From positions 310,001 through 374,000 of the forward strand of contig CBDEVW010000005.1 of assembly GCA_965243755.1 (NCBI GenBank): a stretch of DNA of 64,000 bases. Direction: 5' to 3'. This stretch comes from JANSWY01 sp965243755 (GTDB lineage: Bacteria > Bacteroidota > Bacteroidia > Cytophagales > Cyclobacteriaceae). The position numbers and the translations under genes are program-made. This document shows, one piece after another, positions 24,702 through 33,202 of this stretch (the stretch's first letter is position 1; each line of letters begins with the position of its first letter). The notes beneath the pieces are model-generated. The model was given only the letters and a program-made list of their open reading frames with translations. It was not told the origin of the DNA and made no database searches.

Positions 24702-26549
24702 ATGTCAGATATCATCCGCTTACTTCCTGATAGTATTGCCAACCAAATTGCCGCCGGGGAGGTCGTTCAAAGACCTGCGTCTGTGGTGAAGGAGCTTCTG
24801 GAAAACAGCATTGACGCAGGAGCCACCAGGATTGAGTTGTATGTGAAAGATGCGGGGAAAGCCCTGATTCAGGTGATTGATGATGGCAAGGGCATGAGTG
24901 AAAATGATGCTCGAATGAGCTTTGAACGACATGCTACCTCAAAAATCAGAAATTCCGAAGATTTATTTACCATACGAACCATGGGTTTTCGGGGTGAAGC
25001 ACTTGCTTCCATAGCTGCCGTGGCTCGGGTAGAAATGAAAACCCGGTTAAGGGGAGAGGAGTTAGGACACTCACTAGTGATAGAGGCATCAGAAACAAAA
25101 TTGTCTGAGCCCGTGGCTACCAAAGAAGGTACCAGCATCTGTGTAAAGAATCTTTTCTATAACGTCCCGGCCAGGAGAAACTTCCTTAAGTCAAACCCGG
25201 TGGAGATGAGGCACATCATTGACGAATTTCAACGTGTGGCCCTGGCAAATCCGGAGATCGGTTTTTCTTTCCATCAGAATGATATGGAAGTAAATCAACT
25301 GGAGGCAGGAAAGCTAAGCAAACGAATCGTTCAGCTGTACAATAAAAATTACCAGCAACAACTGGTGCCATGCCTGGAAGAAACTCCCCACATGAAGGTA
25401 CATGGGTACATTGGCAAGCCTGAGTTTGCGAAAAAAACGCGGGGGGAACAGTTCTTTTTTATTAACAATCGATTCATTAAAAATAATTACCTGAATCATG
25501 CCGTGACCAACGCATTTCAGGGACTGCTATCGGATGATCAGTATCCATTTTATGTGTTGTTTATTGAAATGGATCCAAAGCACATAGATATCAATGTCCA
25601 CCCCACTAAGACAGAGGTGAAGTTTGATGATGAGAGAACTGTTTATGGCATAGTCAGGTCCGCAGTGAGACAGGCATTAGGTACTCATAACGTTACTCCG
25701 TCGATTGATTTCAGCGCAGATGTGAATTTTGAAGCTTTTACAAGCGTCTTAAAATCCGAGAAGTCAAGTAGTCAGGAGCGTGATTATGGGCAGTTTAAGT
25801 CGGATAAACTGGGCAGCTCAAATCTGCAAAACTGGGAGAAACTGTATGATTTTGCTGAGGGGGAAAGTAAAGTTTCTCAAGAACAAATGGATAAAGAACT
25901 ATTTGGAGGCAGTAAAGAAAAGGTTGTCACATTTGAGTCATCGGCCAATCAGGATCAACCGCAGCAACTGAGCAATGAAAGCAGGGAAAGCACCAAGTCC
26001 TTTCAGTTGCATGGGAAATATATTTTCAGGCAGTTGAAATCGGGGATGATGATCATTGACCAGAAGTTGGCCCATGAGCGGATATTGTATGAAAAGTACC
26101 TCAATATGCTTGAAAATGGAGCAGGGGCTTCTCAGCACTGTCTTTTTCCACAGACAGTAGACCTGAGTATGGCGGATTTTACGCTGGTAACTGAATTAAA
26201 GGAAGAGATAACAGCATTAGGGTTTGTTTTTGATATTTTTGGTAAAAACTCAATAATAATTAACGGAATTCCGTCTGAGTTACAAGGTTGCAATGAGAAG
26301 GAAATATTTGAGGGACTAATTGAGCAATTCAAGAGGAACAAATCTGAGCTTAGTTTGTCAAACAGGGAAAACCTGGCCCGGGCTATGAGTAAGAGGTCAG
26401 CTGTAAAGGGAGGCCAACAGCTAGAGCCCAGAGAAATTGACGCACTGATTGATCAGCTATTTGCTTGTGAACAGCCCAATTATACCGCCGATGGGCAACC
26501 TACCATAGTTATTTTGAGTTTAGAAAAGATTGCTGGCTTATTTAATTAG
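24702..26549 (+). CDS. mutL: DNA mismatch repair protein MutL
   Basis: GHKL ATPase that links mismatch recognition to strand removal. The N-terminal ATPase motifs are intact: LLENSIDAGAT near 30, DDGKGM near 58, TMGFRGEAL near 88, and the DIDVHPTK-type segment HIDINVHPTKTEVKF near 290. The 615 residues are of normal length. In the C-terminal domain the endonuclease motif is altered: IIDQKLAHERILYE instead of DQHA, and the later Zn-binding ACHAA and CPHGRP segments read SKRSAVKGG and YTADGQPT. So nicking activity is doubtful. It is followed 8 bp later by a rhomboid gene. Confidence 0.97.
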   Translation: MSDIIRLLPDSIANQIAAGEVVQRPASVVKELLENSIDAGATRIELYVKDAGKALIQVIDDGKGMSENDARMSFERHATSKIRNSEDLFTIRTMGFRGEALASIAAVARVEMKTRLRGEELGHSLVIEASETKLSEPVATKEGTSICVKNLFYNVPARRNFLKSNPVEMRHIIDEFQRVALANPEIGFSFHQNDMEVNQLEAGKLSKRIVQLYNKNYQQQLVPCLEETPHMKVHGYIGKPEFAKKTRGEQFFFINNRFIKNNYLNHAVTNAFQGLLSDDQYPFYVLFIEMDPKHIDINVHPTKTEVKFDDERTVYGIVRSAVRQALGTHNVTPSIDFSADVNFEAFTSVLKSEKSSSQERDYGQFKSDKLGSSNLQNWEKLYDFAEGESKVSQEQMDKELFGGSKEKVVTFESSANQDQPQQLSNESRESTKSFQLHGKYIFRQLKSGMMIIDQKLAHERILYEKYLNMLENGAGASQHCLFPQTVDLSMADFTLVTELKEEITALGFVFDIFGKNSIIINGIPSELQGCNEKEIFEGLIEQFKRNKSELSLSNRENLARAMSKRSAVKGGQQLEPREIDALIDQLFACEQPNYTADGQPTIVILSLEKIAGLFN

Positions 26550-26557
26550 AGAATTAG

Positions 26558-27367
26558 ATGTTTGGAAGGATAACTCCCGTAGTTAAAAATATACTGATCA
26601 TCAATGTAGCACTGTGGTTGCTTAACCTCCTGTTTGGGGGTACGATAAATGATATTTTTGCTTTTTACACCATCGTATCAGACAAGTTTCAACCATACCA
26701 GTTGTTTACCTACATGTGGCTGCATAGTGATGTTAGCTTCATGCACATTTTATTTAACATGATTGGTCTTTTAGTTTTTGGGCCAATGCTGGAAAATCTG
26801 TGGGGGCCAAAAAAATTCCTAATCTTCTATTTTGTAGTTGGTATAGGTGCTGGTGTTTTTTACGGGGCTGTTGATTACATTGAAAAGGCACCTGCTGTTG
26901 AGAAAGCGGAATCATTCTATGCTAATCCCGATCCTGATAGCTATTACCGGTATATCGTGAAGTATTTTCCCAGAGAATTGGGGGTTGAAGCCCGTGAACA
27001 GGTAAGTGATTTATATGACCGATATAGTGAAGATCCTGACAATCCATATTTGATTTCACAGGCAAAACAATATGTGGAGCAGATCAGATCTTTATATACC
27101 GAAAGTGGAATGGTTGGAGCGTCAGGAGCGATTTATGGAATTTTGATGGCATTTGGAATGCTGTTTCCAAACATGCAGCTCATGTTGATATTCCCTCCCA
27201 TACCCATCCGCGCCAAATATCTGGTATTTGCTTTGGGGGTATTGGCTATTTACTCCGAAATTAACAGGACGGATATAGGGGTCGCACATTTGGCACACCT
27301 TGGAGGCATGTTAATCGCTTTTATTCTTCTGAAGATTTGGAAACAGGACAGAAATACTTATTATTAA
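26558..27367 (+). CDS. rhomboid family intramembrane serine protease (first of two)
   Basis: A 269-residue polytopic protease. The catalytic serine is in GASGAIYGI near residue 190 and the histidine in HLAHLGGML near 247. The oxyanion-side asparagine motif is HILFNMIGLLVFG near 63. Between the third and fourth membrane segments lies an unusual charged insertion of about 75 residues (near 108-182) with YYRYIVKYF and DPDNPYLIS. The gene lies 8 bp after mutL and 7 bp before a second rhomboid gene. Substrates are unknown. Confidence 0.92.
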   Translation: MFGRITPVVKNILIINVALWLLNLLFGGTINDIFAFYTIVSDKFQPYQLFTYMWLHSDVSFMHILFNMIGLLVFGPMLENLWGPKKFLIFYFVVGIGAGVFYGAVDYIEKAPAVEKAESFYANPDPDSYYRYIVKYFPRELGVEAREQVSDLYDRYSEDPDNPYLISQAKQYVEQIRSLYTESGMVGASGAIYGILMAFGMLFPNMQLMLIFPPIPIRAKYLVFALGVLAIYSEINRTDIGVAHLAHLGGMLIAFILLKIWKQDRNTYY

Positions 27368-27374
27368 TCTTAGG

Positions 27375-28268
27375 ATGTTTAGTTCAATTGTAGACGATTT
27401 CAAGAATGCCTGGAGTAGGCCCAATAATGCAGTAGTGCAATTAATACTGATCAATGTAATTGTATTTATTGTAACAAGCTTAGTATGGCTATTTTTCCAG
27501 CAAACCAGAGCTCATGAGATATTCTCATCGATGATTGAATTGCCTTCCTATTTACCCAAGCTATTGGTAAGACCCTGGACCCTGTTTACGTATATGTTTG
27601 TGCATGCAGGATTTTGGCATATCGTTGGTAATATGTTAATGCTTTACTGGTTCGGGAAGCTAATTCAAGAGTACTTGGGCAGCTCCAAAGTTGTAGCACT
27701 GTATGTGCTCGGAGGACTTGCTGGTGGGATATTGTATATCATCTCATATAATTTGATCCCTTATTTTGATTCTTCAGTGGCTGGTTCAACCTTGGTTGGA
27801 GCATCCGCAGGGGTACTGGCTGTTGTTGTGGGTGCTGCAGTATTTATGCCGGATTTCACCTTTTTCATGTTGCTTTTTGGTCCGGTTAAAATCAAATACA
27901 TTGCCCTAATTGCAGTTTTCCTGTCATTTATTGGGCTTAGGGGGGGTAATGCTGGTGGAGAAATTGCTCACCTTGGTGGTGTTGCCATGGGATGGTTGTT
28001 TATCACCCAACTGAAAAAAGGTAATGACCTGGGAGCACCCATATTAAACTTCTTTACATTTATTAAAAGCTTTTTTGTAAGACAGCCAAAAATTAAGGTA
28101 ACCCATAGAAGCGGTACACGACGAGCCTCAAAAAAAGCATCAGGTTCATCTTCAAGCAAAACTGAGCAGGAAGAAATCGATGCAATCCTGGATAAGATCT
28201 CTCAGTCGGGATACGAAAGTCTCACCAAAGAAGAGAAGCAAAAGCTGTTTAATGCCAGTAAGAAATAA
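27375..28268 (+). CDS. rhomboid family intramembrane serine protease (second of two)
   Basis: A 297-residue rhomboid with the asparagine motif HIVGNMLMLYWFG near 80, the catalytic serine in GASAGVLAVV near 142, and the histidine in EIAHLGGVAMG near 198. It lacks the long insertion of the upstream rhomboid. Instead it has a cytoplasmic C-terminal tail of about 75 basic and serine-rich residues (SGTRRASKKASGSSSSK) ending in a predicted helix. It is the last gene of the mutL-rhomboid group and converges with rlmN, 1 bp away. Confidence 0.92.
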   Translation: MFSSIVDDFKNAWSRPNNAVVQLILINVIVFIVTSLVWLFFQQTRAHEIFSSMIELPSYLPKLLVRPWTLFTYMFVHAGFWHIVGNMLMLYWFGKLIQEYLGSSKVVALYVLGGLAGGILYIISYNLIPYFDSSVAGSTLVGASAGVLAVVVGAAVFMPDFTFFMLLFGPVKIKYIALIAVFLSFIGLRGGNAGGEIAHLGGVAMGWLFITQLKKGNDLGAPILNFFTFIKSFFVRQPKIKVTHRSGTRRASKKASGSSSSKTEQEEIDAILDKISQSGYESLTKEEKQKLFNASKK

Positions 28269-28269
28269 A

Positions 28270-29316
28270 TCAGGCTTCTACTGACTTATTAGCCAGCTGA
28301 CCACACGCGGCATCTATGTCCTTGCCTCGACTTCTACGAACTGTCACGGACACGCCATTTTTTTCCAGATACTGACTGAATTTATCCAGTGTTTCGGGAT
28401 CAGTGTTTTTGTATTGGGCGTTTGATATCGGATTATATTCTATGATATTGACCTTGCTTGGTACCTTCTTTACCAGCTGGTGAAGTTTCTCAGCATCTTC
28501 AATGGAGTCATTGAAATTGTAAAAAAGGATATATTCAAAAGTGATGCGATTTCTGGTTTTTTGATAAAAGTACTGCAAAGATTTGGTGAGCGCTTCCAGG
28601 GTGTTAGTCTCATTGATGGGCATGATCTGATCCCTTTTTGAATCATCAGCTGCATGTAGGGACAGGGCCAGGTTAAACTTGACTCCATCGTCAGCCATTT
28701 TTGTTATCATTTTAGCAATGCCTGCAGTTGAAACTGTGATTCTTTTTGGAGACATACCCAATCCTTCCGGCGAGGTGATGTATTCTACAGATTTCAGCAC
28801 ATTGGCGTAATTCAGCAGAGGTTCACCCATTCCCATGTAGACAATATTGGTTAAAGGTGCCTGGTAATGTTCTTCAGCCTGGTTTTTGATGGCAACTACC
28901 TGGTCATATATTTCAGATGCATCAAGGTTTCTTTCACGATCCATATAGCCAGTAGCACAAAATTTACATGTCAGAGAACATCCCACCTGGGAGCTCACAC
29001 AGGCAGTCATTCTATCATCGGCCGGGATTAACACACCTTCTATCAGGTGCTCGTCATGGAGTTTGAAGGCAGACTTTATGGTATTATCACTACTCACCTG
29101 TTTGGTAAAAACATTAATGGGTTTAATATCAAAATGAGCCTTGAGTAACTTACGCGTTGGCAGAGATAAATTGGACATCTCATCAAACGATCGGGCAGAT
29201 TTCTTCCATAACCACTCGTGTATTTGTTTTGCCCTGAATGGTTTCTCCTGATGCTCAACTACAAATTCTTTTATCTGATCCAGCGTTAATTTCCGAATAT
29301 CCCTTTTTGCCTTCAT
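28270..29316 (-). CDS. rlmN: 23S rRNA (adenine(2503)-C(2))-methyltransferase
   Basis: Radical SAM methyltransferase that modifies A2503 of 23S rRNA and also some tRNAs. The 348 residues are of normal length. The iron-sulfur cluster motif CSLTCKFCATG near 115 fits CX3CX2C. The conserved YMGMGEPL segment is near 160 and the catalytic C-terminal cysteine is in DAACGQL near 338. It is a single gene, convergent with the second rhomboid gene, and its -7 element lies only 5 bp before the start codon. Confidence 0.96.
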   Translation of the reverse strand: MKAKRDIRKLTLDQIKEFVVEHQEKPFRAKQIHEWLWKKSARSFDEMSNLSLPTRKLLKAHFDIKPINVFTKQVSSDNTIKSAFKLHDEHLIEGVLIPADDRMTACVSSQVGCSLTCKFCATGYMDRERNLDASEIYDQVVAIKNQAEEHYQAPLTNIVYMGMGEPLLNYANVLKSVEYITSPEGLGMSPKRITVSTAGIAKMITKMADDGVKFNLALSLHAADDSKRDQIMPINETNTLEALTKSLQYFYQKTRNRITFEYILFYNFNDSIEDAEKLHQLVKKVPSKVNIIEYNPISNAQYKNTDPETLDKFSQYLEKNGVSVTVRRSRGKDIDAACGQLANKSVEA

Positions 29317-29320
29317 TCGG

Positions 29321-29328
29321 CAAAGTTA
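29321..29328 (-). promoter_or_regulatory. -7 promoter element of rlmN
   Basis: On the minus strand the sequence is TAACTTTG, a perfect TAnnTTTG match, ending 5 bp before the rlmN ATG. If used, the transcript would begin at or very near the start codon, giving a leaderless mRNA. No clear -33 TTTG is present. Confidence 0.35.
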
Positions 29329-29429
29329 GAACATTTAGTGATCTTGGTGAATTATCACGATCTGCCGATTAATTTTTGAGTTGTGATAAATTGATAATAG
29401 ATTGATCTCCGTTTTTCAAAGGATGATAA

Positions 29430-29930
29430 ATGAAAGCCATTGATACCTTAAATGAATATGTAGGAAAGGGCGTTTCCTGGCTGACTACAGCCCTTGTTCT
29501 GGTGATTTGTTTTGATGTAATCATGAGATATGCTTTCACCTGGAGCTCTGCGGCGGTATTCGAGTTGGAGTGGCATATTTTTGCTGCAATTTTTATGGTA
29601 GGGTCAGCGTATGCCCTTAAGTACGACAAACATGTAAGAGTTGACCTGTTTTATAGCCGATTCAGTGACAAGCAAAAAGCATGGGTCAATCTTATTGGGA
29701 CGCTGTTTTTTCTTTTCCCATTTTGCATTGTTATAGTAATCACATCTATTCCGTTTGTCCAGAATTCCTTTAAAATATTAGAGACCAGTCCGGACCCAGG
29801 AGGGTTACCTGCGCGGTTTATCATTAAATCAACCATCCCACTAGGATTTATTTTGTTGTTCCTGCAAGGTATTTCACTTTGTATGAAATCATTGAAAGCC
29901 ATTTTTCAACCTAAGCCAGCCAATCCGTGA
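29430..29930 (+). CDS. TRAP transporter small permease (DctQ family)
   Basis: A 166-residue membrane protein with four predicted membrane segments. The pattern WSSAAVFELEWHIFAAIFM near 34-52 and YALKYDKHVRVDLFY near 58-72 are typical of DctQ subunits, which link the large permease to the solute-binding protein in tripartite periplasmic transporters. The stop codon overlaps the GTG start of the large permease by 4 bp, so translation is coupled. Confidence 0.92.
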   Translation: MKAIDTLNEYVGKGVSWLTTALVLVICFDVIMRYAFTWSSAAVFELEWHIFAAIFMVGSAYALKYDKHVRVDLFYSRFSDKQKAWVNLIGTLFFLFPFCIVIVITSIPFVQNSFKILETSPDPGGLPARFIIKSTIPLGFILLFLQGISLCMKSLKAIFQPKPANP

Positions 29931-31225
29931 TAGAGTTTTTGCCTATTATTCTATTTGTTGTAGTTTTTCTGATCATCCTGTTTGGGTATCCTGTAAGCTT
30001 TACCCTGGGGGGTATTTCTGTCCTGGTAGGAATCTTTGTTTTTGATGTGGATTTCTTTTACCTGCTTTCGCTCCGTGTTTATGGAACCATGAACAACTTC
30101 GTACTATTGGCAGTACCACTATTTGTTTATATGGGCATCATGTTGGAGAAATCCGGATTGGCAGAAAATCTTCTGGAAACAATGGCATTGATTTTTGGAA
30201 GATTCCGGGGAGGGCTGGCCATTGCGGTGGTCATTGTTGGGGCTATGTTAGCTGCATCAACCGGGATTGTTGGCGCTACGGTAGTTACCATGGGACTGAT
30301 CAGTTTACCTACTATGTTAAAAAGAGGTTACAGCCCAAGTCTTGCAACCGGAACCATTGCCTCTGCGGGCACATTGGGTCAAATTATTCCACCTTCTGTA
30401 GTTTTGGTACTCCTTGGGTCTGTATTGAATGTTTCGGTAGGAGACCTGTTTACAGCAGCCCTTATGCCAGGAGTGATGCTGGTGACGGGCTATTTACTAT
30501 ACATCATTATCATTGCCAACATATATCCGGAGAAAGCTCCGGTGATGAAAGAGGAGGAGTTGAAGGCATTCCGGAGTGAAGGCATGTGGAAACAAATATT
30601 TACTGCATTTGTATTTCCATTTTTACTAATTGTAGCTGTATTGGGATCCATTTTTGCTGGTTTGGCAAGTCCAACAGAAGCCGCAGGAGTTGGGGCTTTG
30701 GGAGCAACTGTACTGACAATCATCAGTGGGAAATTCAATCTAAAAATCCTCAGGGAGGTCATGAAGGACACTACCTTTCTTACCTGCATGGTTTTTATGA
30801 TCCTGGTTGGTGCTACAGCTTTCTCGCTGGTTTTTAGGGGGCTTGAAGGAGATGATCTGCTGGTGAACATTATTGAAGGGGCAAACCTGTCTCCCACGGC
30901 TTTTCTTCTGATGGTTTTGCTCATTGTGTTTATTGCAGGCTTTTTTATTGACTTTATTGAAATTGTATTCATAATAGTGCCGGTGGTGGCACCATTATTC
31001 GTGGCAATGGATATCGACCTAATATGGATTGGGATCTTACTTGCTATCAACTTGCAAACCTCTTTCCTGACACCTCCATTTGGGTTCGCACTTTTCTATC
31101 TCAAAGGAGTTGCTCCAGATGGGGTTAAGACGTCTAGCATATATCGGGGGATCGTGCCCTTTGTGATCATTCAGTTGGTATTCCTCATTCTTCTGATCTT
31201 CTTTCCAGAAATTGCGGGGCTTTAA
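29927..31225 (+). CDS. TRAP transporter large permease (DctM family), GTG start
   Basis: A 432-residue permease with about 12 membrane segments that carries the substrate using the sodium gradient. Features include PLFVYMGIMLEKSGLAENL near 63-81, TGIVGATVVTMGLISLP near 111, GQIIPPSVVLVLLG near 151, and the C-terminal NLQTSFLTPPFGFALFYLKG near 377. The start is GTG, overlapping the dctQ stop. The matching binding protein is on the opposite strand downstream. Substrate class is probably an organic acid, but that is not readable from the permease. Confidence 0.95.
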   Translation: MIEFLPIILFVVVFLIILFGYPVSFTLGGISVLVGIFVFDVDFFYLLSLRVYGTMNNFVLLAVPLFVYMGIMLEKSGLAENLLETMALIFGRFRGGLAIAVVIVGAMLAASTGIVGATVVTMGLISLPTMLKRGYSPSLATGTIASAGTLGQIIPPSVVLVLLGSVLNVSVGDLFTAALMPGVMLVTGYLLYIIIIANIYPEKAPVMKEEELKAFRSEGMWKQIFTAFVFPFLLIVAVLGSIFAGLASPTEAAGVGALGATVLTIISGKFNLKILREVMKDTTFLTCMVFMILVGATAFSLVFRGLEGDDLLVNIIEGANLSPTAFLLMVLLIVFIAGFFIDFIEIVFIIVPVVAPLFVAMDIDLIWIGILLAINLQTSFLTPPFGFALFYLKGVAPDGVKTSSIYRGIVPFVIIQLVFLILLIFFPEIAGL

Positions 31226-31284
31226 GCATTAGCTATAAACTGAAATCACTTCAGCCTCAAATAATTCCAATGCATGAATCTGAT

Positions 31285-31848
31285 TTAAGATTCTTTGCGC
31301 AGGAACCAGAGTGGAAATCCTTGCCCACTCCACTTATGGTAAATTTCAAAGCCAAACTTCTCGTACAGTGGTAGATTGAGCGGATTAGATGTTTCGAGAT
31401 AAATGGCTCTCTTTTCAGTATACGTTTTCTCAAAAAGCTCTGCAATGAACCTGCTACCGTGACCTTTTCCCTGCTCTTCAGGTGGAACTCCAAGGAACCA
31501 CGCGTAATAATACGGTTCTTTTGGGTGATACTTTTTAATGTATGATTCTCTTTTCAGAATCGAGAACACGTTTCGCAACCCAATAACCTTAAAAATTAAG
31601 TTAATGTTTATCTCGATCTCTTTTAATGCAGGAAGCTTCAATTCAGGTTTGTCCAGTAGAAAGACAGCTTTTTTGTTGTCTGAGAAATATGCCCCACCTT
31701 TTGGTTGACACTTTTCAAATGCATAGTCCATCAGTCCCTCAAGATTCCGTGTATTTCTGGAAACCCATTCCGAGCTTTTGTTTCCCTGAAATGCCTGACC
31801 CAGCACCTCGAGGAATAGTTTTTTATCTTCCGGTTTGGCAATGATCAT
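31285..31848 (-). CDS. GNAT family N-acetyltransferase
   Basis: A 187-residue acetyltransferase. The acetyl-CoA binding motif is seen as LGVPPEEQGKGHGSRFIAEL near 124-143 (Q/RxxGxG/A type), followed by IYLETSNPLNLPLYEKFGFE near 155-174. Its acceptor is unknown. It starts 3 bp after the TRAP binding-protein gene and shares its strand, so it is probably cotranscribed. That could point to modification of a compound taken up by the transporter, which is inference. Confidence 0.88.
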   Translation of the reverse strand: MIIAKPEDKKLFLEVLGQAFQGNKSSEWVSRNTRNLEGLMDYAFEKCQPKGGAYFSDNKKAVFLLDKPELKLPALKEIEININLIFKVIGLRNVFSILKRESYIKKYHPKEPYYYAWFLGVPPEEQGKGHGSRFIAELFEKTYTEKRAIYLETSNPLNLPLYEKFGFEIYHKWSGQGFPLWFLRKES

Positions 31849-31851
31849 ATG

Positions 31852-32970
31852 CTAAAAAGTAAGTGAGTCATAAAAAGCCCTGTCGCTGATGTTTGACCAG
31901 GAAGAAACAGCGCTTTTGAAGTTCCTGTAGCTCTCAAAAACTTTTTTACTCATGCTGTCTCTGTCAGTTAATTCTTCAATGGTTTCATCAGTGTATTTTT
32001 TCAGTTCTTTCAAGACATCTAAAGGAAACTTTTTTAGTAGCACATTTTCTTCCTCGATCAGTTTTTTGAGATAGATCGCATTTTTTGCGTCAAATTCTGC
32101 ACCCATCCAATCGTTCAGTTGTAGTGCTGCTGCTTTAATTATTTGTTGTAAATCGGTGGGTAACTCAAGTAGTTTGCTTTTGTTGATCAGTAACTCCAGC
32201 GTAGCTCCGGGTTCGTGCCATCCTGGGTAATAATAGTTTTTTGCAACCTGATAAAAGCCCATTTTGTAATCATGGTACGGACCAATCCATTCGGTAGCAT
32301 CGATTACTCCCCGCTCCAGGTTGGTATAGATCTCACTTCCTGACACCAAAACTGCTGTTCCTCCTGCTTTGCTAAATACCTTTCCTCCTAATCCTGGAAT
32401 TCGCATCTTTAATCCCTTGATATCGCTCAATGAATTTATGTCTCTGTTGAACCAGCCTCCCATTTGGATTCCGGTATTTCCACAAGTAAGCGGCAAAATA
32501 TTGAATGGTTCATAAATTTCCTCCCATAGCTGTCCGCCTTCCCCTGACAATACCCAGGAATTGCTTTGTGAGGCATTCATCCCAAAAGGAACCGCTCCAA
32601 AAAACTGTGCAGCAGGTACCTTTCCTGCCCAATAATAAGCCACGCCATGTCCCATTTCCACAGCCCCGTTGCTCACAGCATCAAAACATTCCAGAGCAGG
32701 GATCAGCTCACCGCCACCATAAACATGAATTTTCATTCTTCCACCAGACATTTGCTCTACCCATTTCGCAAGTAGTTTGCAGCCTTCATCAAGAACTGGG
32801 AAGTTTGGTGGCCAGGTAGTGACCATTTTCCAGCGGTAAGTTTTGTTGAAATTAATATTTGGGGTATTAATGACCGGTTTGGTTTCTTCATTGCAGCCAG
32901 AAATGCCAATTCCAGCACCACCAATTGCCGCTACTGTCAGAGATTTTGAAATAAAATGACGCCTCTTCAT
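31852..32970 (-). CDS. TRAP transporter substrate-binding protein (DctP family)
   Basis: A 372-residue periplasmic or membrane-anchored solute-binding protein. The N-terminus MKRRHFISKSLTVAAI carries a twin-arginine RRxFI pattern, and the hydrophobic stretch ends in GISGC, a likely lipobox with Cys near 26. The family regions KMVTTWPPNFPVLDEG near 48, GLKMRIPGLGGKVF near 185, and EWIGPYHDYKMGFYQVAKNY near 229 resemble DctP proteins that bind 2-oxo acids. It faces the dctQM genes from the opposite strand, with a GNAT gene between. Confidence 0.93.
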   Translation of the reverse strand: MKRRHFISKSLTVAAIGGAGIGISGCNEETKPVINTPNINFNKTYRWKMVTTWPPNFPVLDEGCKLLAKWVEQMSGGRMKIHVYGGGELIPALECFDAVSNGAVEMGHGVAYYWAGKVPAAQFFGAVPFGMNASQSNSWVLSGEGGQLWEEIYEPFNILPLTCGNTGIQMGGWFNRDINSLSDIKGLKMRIPGLGGKVFSKAGGTAVLVSGSEIYTNLERGVIDATEWIGPYHDYKMGFYQVAKNYYYPGWHEPGATLELLINKSKLLELPTDLQQIIKAAALQLNDWMGAEFDAKNAIYLKKLIEEENVLLKKFPLDVLKELKKYTDETIEELTDRDSMSKKVFESYRNFKSAVSSWSNISDRAFYDSLTF

Positions 32971-33202
32971 AAACTCAAATAATTTGCCCTAAGATAAAAG
33001 AGATTTGATCAATTCTTAACTTTTGAAATTCAATGATTACTCTGCAGCATAATCACCTTGATTTTTAAAATCGAATCAGACAAAATGGCTGAAAAATTGA
33101 ATAAAACCAACAATAACACGCCATTATGGCTGGAAAATATTAAGAATTCTAGTTGGTGCACTATTTGATGATTGGGGAGTTGAAAACTTTAATCAGCTTG
33201 AA

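Noticed and set aside
30490..31050. 186-residue frame on the minus strand inside dctM
   Set aside because: It lies wholly antisense to a conserved permease gene, and its low-complexity Ile/Thr/Ala composition is what the reverse frame of hydrophobic codons produces.
33084..33167. 27-residue plus-strand frame upstream of clpB
   Set aside because: Too short and without supporting features; could be chance in the clpB leader.
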